NCBI RefSeq assembly: GCF_048569485.1
Contig: NW_027442222.1
Coordinates: forward strand, 62,001-126,000
Direction: 5' to 3'
DNA length: 64,000 nt
Source of the DNA: Anomaloglossus baeobatrachus
Lineage: Eukaryota; Chordata; Amphibia; Anura; Aromobatidae
A program made the translations under genes and the position numbers. The first letter of the stretch is position 1. Each line of letters opens with the position of its first letter. This document shows, piece after piece, positions 25,534 through 35,665 of this stretch. The notes below the pieces were generated by a model, which saw only the letters and a list, made by a program, of their open reading frames with translations, was not told where the DNA came from and did no database searches.

Positions 25534-26923
25534 CTTCTTAACCCAGTTTCCAAAAGCAGAACTCAATTCACCTGATTCATATTAGCCCGATTTAATGAAT
25601 TGGAAGAAAGCATACGTCTTCATATGCACCTCAATTTGGCCCATTCACTTTTCACACTTCCTCCTTTTGTTTTTTATCTTTCACACTTTTGACTTTCTTT
25701 ATTCATCCAAATAGCAAACTCATCACCACTCAACCTGACCAACTCGGCTATGTCCCCGTGCTGCAGTTCTCTGTCTTATCTAGATCATTTGCAATTGAAT
25801 GGAATAGATCCCTTTTGGACAAAGTGGATTCACCTGCTGCTGCAGTGACCACAGGTGTGATAACATCTAGAATTGGCATCTGGTGCGATCTCTCCGCTTC
25901 CACTCCAAAGAAAGTTACCTGTTTATTCCTATCATGCATTGGTTTTTGGGGTTTTCTTTGAGTAATGATGATCTCTTTAGTAGTCTGTTGGCGCCCTCTC
26001 CTGGAGGAATAGTTTGCTTGCTCTTGGACATTCTAAAAGAGAGGTCATGATAGACATTGAGCTTCTGAGCTCAATTGGGGACAGTCATGGGTGATGAATG
26101 TTTGCAACCTACTGCGAAGCCTCATACCGCAATATAAGGAACGTCAAATACTAAGAAAGGGCGGCCTATGAAAGAATTACTACTTTCAATAAGTACACTT
26201 AAACGGCTAATTGGGAATAGAAAAACTGTAAAAAGCCCTCTGAGAAAGCCCCCCTCTAACCTTTGATAGTAAGCTTTTCTGTAGTCTGCCTGTTGATGTA
26301 TTTTCCGTTTGAACTGTGCACAACATGAAGAGACGGAACACTGGCGGCTTGTCACAATGCCCCCTGATGACATCACAATAGCGCTGCTGCCTAGAAAACA
26401 AGCTGCGCAGAAGAAGTTGTTCTTTGGGTGGGAGGGTGGGCTAGTGGAAGGAGGGGGCAATCTCTTTTTTTCCCGGGTGGTAGGGGGATGACAGGAGAAG
26501 GGAAGCGGGTGGTGAGAAAGGTACAGAGGGCAGGGTTTGGGGGCTGGGAAGGAAAGGGAAAAGATTAGGGTTTGGGGATGATGAAAGGGCTTTCTACGGG
26601 TAAGGATGGCAAAGGGTGGCAGTGACGGAAAGTCAGGCAACCTGTCCTGTCCGTCTTTTTGTATCGTGAATTGGAAAGACTGCAAGGGGGAGGGGAGTTG
26701 CTTGCGCCCTAAAGGAGGAGTTATTCAGATTCATTGCAGTGGGCGGCGGCTGCAAAACGCACCATTCTTCTTGTTTTGGCTCTGCAAAGCAGCCTTTTCA
26801 AGGGTTGGCTTGGGTGACAAAATGTCTTGTGTAGGCGTGGGTTTGTCTCCCTCTCGCTCTCTCTCCCTAAGATGTGTCCGGCATAGGCCAGGGTGCCACT
26901 CGAGGCCCAAACCAATTCTGGTT

Positions 26924-27111
26924 ATCGCTTCTCGGCCTTTTGGCTAAGATCAAGTGTAGTATCTGTTCTTATCAGTTTAATATCTGATACGTCCCCTATC
27001 TGGGGACCATATATTAAATGGATTTTTAGAACAGGGAGATGGAAAAAGAGCTTGCTCTGTCCACTCCACGCATTGACCTGGTATTGCAGTACCTCCAGGA
27101 ACGGTGCACCC
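26924..27111 (+). ncRNA. RNU2: U2 snRNA, copy 18
   Basis: Identical to copy 1. The variant at 26365 lies 559 bp upstream, outside the recognised promoter elements. Confidence 0.98.
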
Positions 27112-28501
27112 CTTCTTAACCCAGTTTCCAAAAGCAGAACTCAATTCACCTGATTCATATTAGCCCGATTTAATGAATTGGAAGAAAGCATACGTCTTCA
27201 TATGCACCTCAATTTGGCCCATTCACTTTTCACACTTCCTCCTTTTGTTTTTTATCTTTCACACTTTTGACTTTCTTTATTCATCCAAATAGCAAACTCA
27301 TCACCACTCAACCTGACCAACTCGGCTATGTCCCCGTGCTGCAGTTCTCTGTCTTATCTAGATCATTTGCAATTGAATGGAATAGATCCCTTTTGGACAA
27401 AGTGGATTCACCTGCTGCTGCAGTGACCACAGGTGTGATAACATCTAGAATTGGCATCTGGTGCGATCTCTCCGCTTCCACTCCAAAGAAAGTTACCTGT
27501 TTATTCCTATCATGCATTGGTTTTTGGGGTTTTCTTTGAGTAATGATGATCTCTTTAGTAGTCTGTTGGCGCCCTCTCCTGGAGGAATAGTTTGCTTGCT
27601 CTTGGACATTCTAAAAGAGAGGTCATGATAGACATTGAGCTTCTGAGCTCAATTGGGGACAGTCATGGGTGATGAATGTTTGCAACCTACTGCGAAGCCT
27701 CATACCGCAATATAAGGAACGTCAAATACTAAGAAAGGGCGGCCTATGAAAGAATTACTACTTTCAATAAGTACACTTAAACGGCTAATTGGGAATAGAA
27801 AAACTGTAAAAAGCCCTCTGAGAAAGCCCCCCTCTAACCTTTGATAGTAAGCTTTTCTGTAGTCTGCCTGTTGATGTATTTTCCGTTTGAACTGTGCACA
27901 ACATGAAGAGACGGAACACTGGCGGCTTGTCACAATGCCCCCCGATGACATCACAATAGCGCTGCTGCCTAGAAAACAAGCTGCGCAGAAGAAGTTGTTC
28001 TTTGGGTGGGAGGGTGGGCTAGTGGAAGGAGGGGGCAATCTCTTTTTTTCCCGGGTGGTAGGGGGATGACAGGAGAAGGGAAGCGGGTGGTGAGAAAGGT
28101 ACAGAGGGCAGGGTTTGGGGGCTGGGAAGGAAAGGGAAAAGATTAGGGTTTGGGGATGATGAAAGGGCTTTCTACGGGTAAGGATGGCAAAGGGTGGCAG
28201 TGACGGAAAGTCAGGCAACCTGTCCTGTCCGTCTTTTTGTATCGTGAATTGGAAAGACTGCAAGGGGGAGGGGAGTTGCTTGCGCCCTAAAGGAGGAGTT
28301 ATTCAGATTCATTGCAGTGGGCGGCGGCTGCAAAACGCACCATTCTTCTTGTTTTGGCTCTGCAAAGCAGCCTTTTCAAGGGTTGGCTTGGGTGACAAAA
28401 TGTCTTGTGTAGGCGTGGGTTTGTCTCCCTCTCGCTCTCTCTCCCTAAGATGTGTCCGGCATAGGCCAGGGTGCCACTCGAGGCCCAAACCAATTCTGGT
28501 T

Positions 28502-28689
28502 ATCGCTTCTCGGCCTTTTGGCTAAGATCAAGTGTAGTATCTGTTCTTATCAGTTTAATATCTGATACGTCCCCTATCTGGGGACCATATATTAAATGGA
28601 TTTTTAGAACAGGGAGATGGAAAAAGAGCTTGCTCTGTCCACTCCACGCATTGACCTGGTATTGCAGTACCTCCAGGAACGGTGCACCC
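28502..28689 (+). ncRNA. RNU2: U2 snRNA, copy 19
   Basis: Identical to copy 1. It is the last complete gene before the first Keno-like insertion. Confidence 0.98.
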
Positions 28690-30079
28690 CTTCTTAACCC
28701 AGTTTCCAAAAGCAGAACTCAATTCACCTGATTCATATTAGCCCGATTTAATGAATTGGAAGAAAGCATACGTCTTCATATGCACCTCAATTTGGCCCAT
28801 TCACTTTTCACACTTCCTCCTTTTGTTTTTTATCTTTCACACTTTTGACTTTCTTTATTCATCCAAATAGCAAACTCATCACCACTCAACCTGACCAACT
28901 CGGCTATGTCCCCGTGCTGCAGTTCTCTGTCTTATCTAGATCATTTGCAATTGAATGGAATAGATCCCTTTTGGACAAAGTGGATTCACCTGCTGCTGCA
29001 GTGACCACAGGTGTGATAACATCTAGAATTGGCATCTGGTGCGATCTCTCCGCTTCCACTCCAAAGAAAGTTACCTGTTTATTCCTATCATGCATTGGTT
29101 TTTGGGGTTTTCTTTGAGTAATGATGATCTCTTTAGTAGTCTGTTGGCGCCCTCTCCTGGAGGAATAGTTTGCTTGCTCTTGGACATTCTAAAAGAGAGG
29201 TCATGATAGACATTGAGCTTCTGAGCTCAATTGGGGACAGTCATGGGTGATGAATGTTTGCAACCTACTGCGAAGCCTCATACCGCAATATAAGGAACGT
29301 CAAATACTAAGAAAGGGCGGCCTATGAAAGAATTACTACTTTCAATAAGTACACTTAAACGGCTAATTGGGAATAGAAAAACTGTAAAAAGCCCTCTGAG
29401 AAAGCCCCCCTCTAACCTTTGATAGTAAGCTTTTCTGTAGTCTGCCTGTTGATGTATTTTCCGTTTGAACTGTGCACAACATGAAGAGACGGAACACTGG
29501 CGGCTTGTCACAATGCCCCCCGATGACATCACAATAGCGCTGCTGCCTAGAAAACAAGCTGCGCAGAAGAAGTTGTTCTTTGGGTGGGAGGGTGGGCTAG
29601 TGGAAGGAGGGGGCAATCTCTTTTTTTCCCGGGTGGTAGGGGGATGACAGGAGAAGGGAAGCGGGTGGTGAGAAAGGTACAGAGGGCAGGGTTTGGGGGC
29701 TGGGAAGGAAAGGGAAAAGATTAGGGTTTGGGGATGATGAAAGGGCTTTCTACGGGTAAGGATGGCAAAGGGTGGCAGTGACGGAAAGTCAGGCAACCTG
29801 TCCTGTCCGTCTTTTTGTATCGTGAATTGGAAAGACTGCAAGGGGGAGGGGAGTTGCTTGCGCCCTAAAGGAGGAGTTATTCAGATTCATTGCAGTGGGC
29901 GGCGGCTGCAAAACGCACCATTCTTCTTGTTTTGGCTCTGCAAAGCAGCCTTTTCAAGGGTTGGCTTGGGTGACAAAATGTCTTGTGTAGGCGTGGGTTT
30001 GTCTCCCTCTCGCTCTCTCTCCCTAAGATGTGTCCGGCATAGGCCAGGGTGCCACTCGAGGCCCAAACCAATTCTGGTT

Positions 30080-30131
30080 ATCGCTTCTCGGCCTTTTGGC
30101 TAAGATCAAGTGTAGTATCTGTTCTTATCAG
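30080..30131 (+). pseudogene. RNU2: U2 copy 20, 5' part (nt 1-52), cut by Keno-like element A
   Basis: This holds U2 nt 1-52 with its upstream PSE/DSE region intact. It is followed directly by the first base of the retroelement. The Sm site and all 3' stems are missing from this part, so no functional U2 RNA can come from it. The intact snRNA promoter would point straight into the retroelement in the sense direction. Confidence 0.95.
30117..30131 (+). repeat. Target-site duplication, left copy, element A
   Basis: ATCTGTTCTTATCAG (U2 nt 38-52) is repeated exactly at 35666-35680 on the other side of the element. Confidence 0.93.
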
Positions 30132-30368
30132 AACAAACTGAGCTAGCTACACTTGACGAGATACGATCAGGGAGACGAGCTCCGAAGCCCAGCCGAGACC
30201 GGAAGAGGGAGATCGGACGGAAGAAGAGCTTGGCAGAAAGAAGCAAGAAGACGAAGGCTCGGAGAAGACTTGGGGAGACCAGAGGAACTTCGAGGAGGAA
30301 CACAGCGGGAGAAGACACCCGGAGAAGAATCCAAGATCCAGCTCCGGGAACTCAAGCAGGAACCAGCC
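30132..30368 (+). other. 5' UTR of Keno-like element A
   Basis: This is 237 bp of GA-rich sequence without a single ATG on the sense strand, so the ORF1 start is the first ATG of the element. Bases 16-25 (30147-30156, CTACACTTGA) are the exact reverse complement of U2 nt 27-36, which lie just upstream of the insertion. The first four bases (AACA) also complete a 6-bp inverted repeat with the adjoining U2 sequence. No internal promoter motif is recognised. Confidence 0.75.
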
Positions 30369-31910
30369 ATGGCAAGCAAGCCAGAGAAGGCAGCCAAGAA
30401 GGCTCAGGACCCAGGGACCTCCAGGAAGGCTCATCCAGAGGCTTCTTCGGCCCAAGAGGCCCCTACCTCCGACGCCAGCCAGCCGGAGGGAGCCCGGACG
30501 CCGCCTGAAAAGGCTCCAACCCTGGAGCCTTGGATGCGGCAGACGGTCGCCCTGAAGCTAAAGGCGGTGGATGGTAGGTTGCCGGACATGTCCAGCGACG
30601 TGTTCTGCAAGAAGATGATTCTGGATCAGGGCTTCTCCAGGGCGGAAACCCTGAGTGTCCAGACCTTCATGACTGGCATTTTTCTGGTAACCTTTGCCAC
30701 GGTGAATGCCTGCAGGAGATACTGGGAGGCGATGAACGCAGCGATGCCGGACTCCCCTTTTCATTCTTTTTTAGGATCCTGTCCTATACAGAGGGATGAG
30801 AAGAGGATCACGGTCTCCATGCGGAACCCGCACACCCCAGGAAGAGACATCTCCACGTTCCTGGGACGTCTCTGCACAGTGGTGAGGGAGCCATCCCACA
30901 TCCTTAACGGCAACGGATTCTGGACGGGTAAGTGGTCAGTAACCGTTCGACTCTACAGGGAACCAGCATCCGAGGATGGTCTCCAGCACCTGCCCCCGAC
31001 ATTCTCTCTGGGAAACTCCTTTGGTCTCATCTACTACCCGGACATGCCACACAACTGCAGGAAATGTGGCGGGAAAGGGCATTCGATGAAGACCTGCAAG
31101 GAGGACGCCTGCAGGGTTTGCCGGGTGACGGGACACAGCTCCAAGGACTGCCCAAAGAAGAAGACTTGCAACCTATGTGGACAGGCGGACCACCTTTACA
31201 AGGACTGCCCACAGCGGGAGAAATCCTGGGCAAGGGTTGCCGCGGTGACCCAGTATCGGGTAGTCACAGCTTCGTCGACCAAGGCAGCTACGACCAAGGC
31301 CACAGAGGCCAAGGACAAGGCGGCCAAGAACCCGGCGACCGTGGCTCCAGCCGATGCCCCAGCAGCCACGGAGTCCAGGAAAAAGGGTAAGAAAACTGTT
31401 GCCCCCTCCCTGGTCCCCCCCCCTGCCACCCCTGTCCAAACCCCTCCCCCCCCGGCCAACCCTACTGAGGATTCCACTACCTCCACCTCATTTCCCTACT
31501 CCTCAGTTGGTCTCCTCACCCCCCCCCCAAAGCCCACTCTCCCTCCCCAGACCATGAGAGCAGAGGACCTCAGCACTCTTGCACTTTTCACCGAGGAGGA
31601 TTTTCCAGCTCTTGTCTCCTCAGGTACAGGCCAAAGGAAAAGGAAGGTGGAAGATAGTCCTGTCGCAGAACCTTCCAAGCTGTTCATTGTGGATCCCAAT
31701 CCACCCCAGGAAGAGGAGGATGGCCTCCTCCCAGAACCGGACGTGTTGGAGCAGATGGTGGAGTCCCTTGTGGCCGAAGAAGAAATGGAGGAGTCGGAAG
31801 CCACTGAGGCACCATCCCTGCTCGATCAGCTAGAAGAAGAGGGTCTGCTGGAGATACCCTTACCAGCAGGTGCCAAAGAGGAAGAACCGCCCGACCGGAG
31901 TGGTAACTAA
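30369..31910 (+). CDS. Keno-like ORF1 protein (element A)
   Basis: A 513-aa nucleic-acid-binding protein of a Tx1-type LINE, expected to coat the element RNA as a ribonucleoprotein. The start was chosen at 30369: it is the first ATG of the element and has a strong context (gccATGg). The same frame is open further upstream but without an ATG. Residues about 50-220 form a conserved-looking domain that could be an RRM-like fold (inference). Three CCHC zinc knuckles follow at residues 230-243, 248-261 and 267-280 (CX2CX4HX4C each). The rest is low-complexity, Ala/Pro/Thr-rich and then acidic. Runs of 9, 8 and 10 C occur at about 31415-31530 without loss of frame. ORF2 follows 35 bp later. Confidence 0.88.
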   Translation: MASKPEKAAKKAQDPGTSRKAHPEASSAQEAPTSDASQPEGARTPPEKAPTLEPWMRQTVALKLKAVDGRLPDMSSDVFCKKMILDQGFSRAETLSVQTFMTGIFLVTFATVNACRRYWEAMNAAMPDSPFHSFLGSCPIQRDEKRITVSMRNPHTPGRDISTFLGRLCTVVREPSHILNGNGFWTGKWSVTVRLYREPASEDGLQHLPPTFSLGNSFGLIYYPDMPHNCRKCGGKGHSMKTCKEDACRVCRVTGHSSKDCPKKKTCNLCGQADHLYKDCPQREKSWARVAAVTQYRVVTASSTKAATTKATEAKDKAAKNPATVAPADAPAATESRKKGKKTVAPSLVPPPATPVQTPPPPANPTEDSTTSTSFPYSSVGLLTPPPKPTLPPQTMRAEDLSTLALFTEEDFPALVSSGTGQRKRKVEDSPVAEPSKLFIVDPNPPQEEEDGLLPEPDVLEQMVESLVAEEEMEESEATEAPSLLDQLEEEGLLEIPLPAGAKEEEPPDRSGN

Positions 31911-31945
31911 GGCACACCGCCTGCGCTAACTTTCTCTTTCCTCCA

Positions 31946-34900
31946 ATGACTGCTAACATTAACACCTTTTCCATTAATGTTAGGAGCATCAGAGACAAGT
32001 TCCGACGTCAGACAATTTTTGCGTTCCTTAACACTCAGTCTAGTGATGTATTTTTCCTGCAGGAATGCTCCCTTCCCTCCTCTAGGTCCTTCAACCATCT
32101 GGCCAGGGAGTGGACCCATGGCCCATCCTACTGGTCCGGCGGAGGCGACTGTAGGTCCGCGGGGGTCGCCGTGCTGATCAGGGGAAGCGCCTTCACATTG
32201 GACTCTGTTCAGGAAATCGTCTGCGGCAGGTTACTGCTCGTGGATGGCACCTGGGCGGGAGAACCTGTCAGGTTCATCAATGTGTACGCTTCTCCTGTGA
32301 AGAGCGATCGACTGGAGCTCCTCCAAGCCCTGCGCCCTCAGCTCGCTACTGCCAGGACGGTAGTGATGGCCGGGGATTTCAACTGCCCGATTGAGGAGGA
32401 TGGACGCAGTTCTGGAACGGCTGCCAAGTTGGACGTCACATCCAAACTGCTCATTGAGATGGTGACCGAAGCCTCTCTTGTGGACGTTGTTGGCTCCATC
32501 GGACACGGATCCGTGAACTATTCATGGTGCCGATCCGATGGCTCGCTGCGTTCCAGGATTGACTTTGTGTTTACCTCTCGGGCGGTTGGGCGGAGTGGGC
32601 ACTCGATGGTCCCCTGCTTCTTCTCTGACCACAGAGCCATTCACTTTCAAGGTGTGCTGGGCCATGGCTTCCCCATTGGCCCGGGCTCCTGGAAGCTGAA
32701 CTGCTCTCTGCTGGAAAAGGGTGAGATTCTGGAGGAGCTTAGAGCTGCCTACTCCACGTGGCGGGCCTACAAGGCGGGCTTCCAGTCTGTTTCTGACTGG
32801 TGGGAATACGTTAAACTCGAGTTCCGTTTCTTCTTTCAGGCAAAGAGTCAACAACAGGCGGGTCTGAAGAGGAGGGACTTCAGGAGACTCCAGCGTGAGC
32901 TGCGTTCCCTGCAGGACCTTCTTCGATGCGGCTGGGACGTGAGAGAGGAGCTGGAGGAGACTAAGAGGAGCCTGAAAAGGCACTTCGAGGAGGAGTCCGA
33001 GCGAATTGTCTTCCGTTCCAAAGTGGAGAACCTGGAGAAGGGTGAGAAATGTAACTCGTTCTTTTTCAGGAAACTCCACGCCGGTCACACGCCCATGAAT
33101 GAACTACGAGACGAGAGTGGCAGCATGCGACGCGGGAAAGAGAACGTGATGAAGGTCGTCAGCGACTTCTACAGCGAACTCTACGCCCGCAAGACTACTG
33201 ACCCCGAGGCCGCCGATAAGTTCCTGTCAGGTATCACTAACCATCTTGACCCTGCAGACGCGGCGGCCATGGATGTTCCTCTGACGGTGGACGAGCTGCT
33301 CTCGGCCGCCAAATCCTTTAGTTCTGGCAGGACACCGGGCAGTGACGGCCTCCCAGCAGAGCTCTATGTAGCGCTGGGAGACCTAATCTGTCCGGACCTG
33401 TTAGGGCTGTATGAGGAGATGGTGGTGGAGGGCAGAATGCCTCCATCTCTGAGGGAAGGAATGGTCACGATCCTGTACAAGCGTAAAGGAGAGAGGTGCG
33501 ACCTGAAGAATTGGCGTCCCATCACCCTTCTGAACGTCGACTACAAGATCCTGGCCAAGACGATGGCAACGAGATTGAAGACTGTTATCGGACGGATCAT
33601 CCACCCGGATCAGACCTGCGGCATCCCCGGACGTCGCACCGCAGACAGCCTGGCTCTCATGCGGGACACGGTCGAGTACATCAAAGCCCGCCGGGTGCAC
33701 GCAGCCCTGATCTCGTTGGATCAGGAAAAGGCCTTCGACCGTGTTTCCCATGAGTTCCTGGGCAAAGCTCTGCACAGGTTAGGTTTGGGTAACATGTTTT
33801 GCTTGTATGTCCAACTAATGTATTTTGATATTCACAGCTCGGTGTTGGTAAACGGCTGGAAGACTGACCCCTTCCCGGTCCTCTCAGGGGTCAGACAAGG
33901 CTGTCCTCTGTCACCTCTTCTTTTTGTTTGTGTTATAGAACTCTTTGCAGAGGCTATCCGGCGGAATGGAGAGATCAGAGGGATCACCGCACCAGGACCA
34001 GAACGCTTCGAGGTCAAGTGCTCGCTCTACATGGACGACGTGACCGTCTTCTGCGCGGACCGGCGCTCAGTCGACACCCTCGTCCAGACCTGTGAGACCT
34101 TCGGACGGGCTTCGGGAGCCAAAGTCAACTGCGGGAAGTCGGAAGCCATGCTCTTCGGGGACTGGCAGCCGGCCTCTTCCGCCCCCTTCCCCTTCAGCAT
34201 CCAGCCGGATTTCATCAAGGTTCTTGGAGTCTGGTTCGGGAAGGAAGGAGCAGCCCTCAAGTCCTGGGAGGAACGCTTGACCAAGATCACCCAACGGATC
34301 GGTCTGTGGAGCCTCAGACGCCTCACCTGTGAGGGCAAAGCACTGGTCCTGCGTAACGAGGTACTGCCCGTGCTGCAGTACACGGCCCAGGCCTGGCCCC
34401 CCCTTGCCACCGTGTGCAGGGCCATTACCAGGACGGTGTTTCGTTTTGTCTGGGGATCCAAGATGGACAGAGTAAAGCGGAGCATCATGTACAAGGATCC
34501 TCGCAAGGGTGGGAAGGGCGTACCCGATATCCCCACCCTCCTGCGATCCTCCTTCGTATGTGACTGCGTTCGCCGAACTCTGCGAGTCAAGAGAGGTTCC
34601 GCGGGTGGGTCCATGTCTCGCTTCTTCCTGCTCCCCCTTTGGAGACGGTTAGGCTGGGACAAGTGGGACAGCTCCTTCCCCTACAACTGGACGGCGCCAT
34701 GGTTCTACGGAGACGTGGTTCGGTTTGTGAGGGAACACCAACTGGAGGGACTCAAGCCTGATTTGTGGAAGCCAAAGACTATCCACAAACTCATCAGAGC
34801 CAAGGACGAAATGGAGAACATTCCAGGACTTCATCACGACACACTGGAGACTGTTTGGACAAACGTGTCATCGGCTGGATTGACCAACGGGCACAAGGAC

Positions 34901-35335
34901 TTGTCATGGATGGCGATACAGGGCGGACTGCCCGTCCGGTCATTCATGCACGCCCGGAACCTGTGCAAAACCCGGTACTGCCCAAGGTGCCCCTTCGTGG
35001 AGGAAACATCGCTGCACGCCTTTTGGGACTGCCGTTTCGCACAGCGCCTGTTGGTTGCCCTGGAGGATGACCTGAGGAACTCCGTCCCCAGAGGGAGCCT
35101 ATCGTACCATTCCGTACTTTATGGACTCTTCCCTGGGACTCACACCGTTGGAGCCATCCAGGAGGCTTGGCGCCTTATGAACTGCTTTAAGGACGCTATT
35201 TGGGTCGCCAGGAACCGGCTCATCTTGAAGAGGGAGAGGATGTCTATCCAGGATTGCCGCAGGCTGATCCACAGCCTGCTCAGAGACTATTCCATCATGG
35301 ACAGTCCGGACGACAGCGCCGAGGAGGAGGTTTAG
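31946..35335 (+). CDS. Keno-like ORF2: APE endonuclease and reverse transcriptase (element A)
   Basis: A 1129-aa polyprotein that nicks the U2 gene and copies element RNA in place by target-primed reverse transcription. Residues 1-235 are an APE-type endonuclease: N11 in NVRS, E40 in FLQE, D144 and N146 in GDFN, D206 in SRIDFVF, and D228-H229 in SDH. Residues about 440-770 are the RT: GSDGLPAELY, NWRPITLLN, LDQEKAFDRV at 591-600, RQGCPLSP, catalytic YMDD at 695-698 and LGVWFG. A C-terminal CCHC motif (C1012, C1015, H1024, C1029) fits L1/Tx1 proteins. All expected catalytic residues are present. Translation probably depends on reinitiation or a separate route, as ORF1 ends 35 bp upstream. It differs from element B at residue 58 (His here). 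Confidence 0.93.
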   Translation: MTANINTFSINVRSIRDKFRRQTIFAFLNTQSSDVFFLQECSLPSSRSFNHLAREWTHGPSYWSGGGDCRSAGVAVLIRGSAFTLDSVQEIVCGRLLLVDGTWAGEPVRFINVYASPVKSDRLELLQALRPQLATARTVVMAGDFNCPIEEDGRSSGTAAKLDVTSKLLIEMVTEASLVDVVGSIGHGSVNYSWCRSDGSLRSRIDFVFTSRAVGRSGHSMVPCFFSDHRAIHFQGVLGHGFPIGPGSWKLNCSLLEKGEILEELRAAYSTWRAYKAGFQSVSDWWEYVKLEFRFFFQAKSQQQAGLKRRDFRRLQRELRSLQDLLRCGWDVREELEETKRSLKRHFEEESERIVFRSKVENLEKGEKCNSFFFRKLHAGHTPMNELRDESGSMRRGKENVMKVVSDFYSELYARKTTDPEAADKFLSGITNHLDPADAAAMDVPLTVDELLSAAKSFSSGRTPGSDGLPAELYVALGDLICPDLLGLYEEMVVEGRMPPSLREGMVTILYKRKGERCDLKNWRPITLLNVDYKILAKTMATRLKTVIGRIIHPDQTCGIPGRRTADSLALMRDTVEYIKARRVHAALISLDQEKAFDRVSHEFLGKALHRLGLGNMFCLYVQLMYFDIHSSVLVNGWKTDPFPVLSGVRQGCPLSPLLFVCVIELFAEAIRRNGEIRGITAPGPERFEVKCSLYMDDVTVFCADRRSVDTLVQTCETFGRASGAKVNCGKSEAMLFGDWQPASSAPFPFSIQPDFIKVLGVWFGKEGAALKSWEERLTKITQRIGLWSLRRLTCEGKALVLRNEVLPVLQYTAQAWPPLATVCRAITRTVFRFVWGSKMDRVKRSIMYKDPRKGGKGVPDIPTLLRSSFVCDCVRRTLRVKRGSAGGSMSRFFLLPLWRRLGWDKWDSSFPYNWTAPWFYGDVVRFVREHQLEGLKPDLWKPKTIHKLIRAKDEMENIPGLHHDTLETVWTNVSSAGLTNGHKDLSWMAIQGGLPVRSFMHARNLCKTRYCPRCPFVEETSLHAFWDCRFAQRLLVALEDDLRNSVPRGSLSYHSVLYGLFPGTHTVGAIQEAWRLMNCFKDAIWVARNRLILKRERMSIQDCRRLIHSLLRDYSIMDSPDDSAEEEV

Positions 35336-35665
35336 ACCTCTTCCATGCCCCCTCCCTCCTTTTCCCGTTATGTGCGTCTTTCAATAAAGCTTCGGGCCTG
35401 TGATTTCCCCACCCTATCCCCCTTTTCCCCTACCCCCATCCCCCAATCGCCGGTTCGTCGTTATTTATTGTCTAACTTTTTCTTTCAGCTTGAGTGTTAT
35501 GGATAAGCATAGGAGCGTGATGTATAGTTTAGTGCGTCGTACTCTATGGCTATGTAAGAAGGATTGTATATTTCTGTGTGTACGGGGCTGCGGCACTGTA
35601 CACGGTTTGTTACCTTTTTGTGAGTAGTGCATGATAATAAAGATGCTGTTAAATCAAAAAAAAAA
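35336..35665 (+). other. 3' UTR and poly(A) tail of Keno-like element A
   Basis: This contains AATAAA at 35383-35388, only about 50 bp after the ORF2 stop, and a second AATAAA at 35636-35641, 15 bp before the A-run. The element ends TTAAATC followed by A-residues at 35656-35665. One further A cannot be assigned between tail and target. The first signal could in principle shorten transcripts, but the genomic copy used the second. Confidence 0.8.

Larger units (their letters stand above)
30132..35665 (+). mobile_element. Keno-like U2-targeted non-LTR retrotransposon, element A
   Basis: A full-length 5534-bp LINE in the same orientation as U2. It has a 237-bp purine-rich 5' UTR with no ATG, ORF1 (30369-31910), a 35-bp gap, ORF2 (31946-35335), a 330-bp 3' region with two AATAAA signals, and about 10 terminal A residues. 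It is flanked by a 15-bp duplication of U2 nt 38-52. An APE-type endonuclease, an L1-like RT, a CCHC-rich ORF1 and U2 specificity together fit the Keno family of the Tx1 group, described from fish. The other U2-targeting lineage I know of, Utopia, uses a restriction-like endonuclease instead and does not fit. Both ORFs are open, so it looks recently active. The family name rests on memory of the published description. Confidence 0.88.

Noticed and set aside
30153-30368. Extension of ORF1 upstream of the first ATG (72 more codons).
   Set aside because: The frame is open but starts with a non-ATG codon. The first ATG of the element at 30369 has a strong context and no upstream ATG competes.
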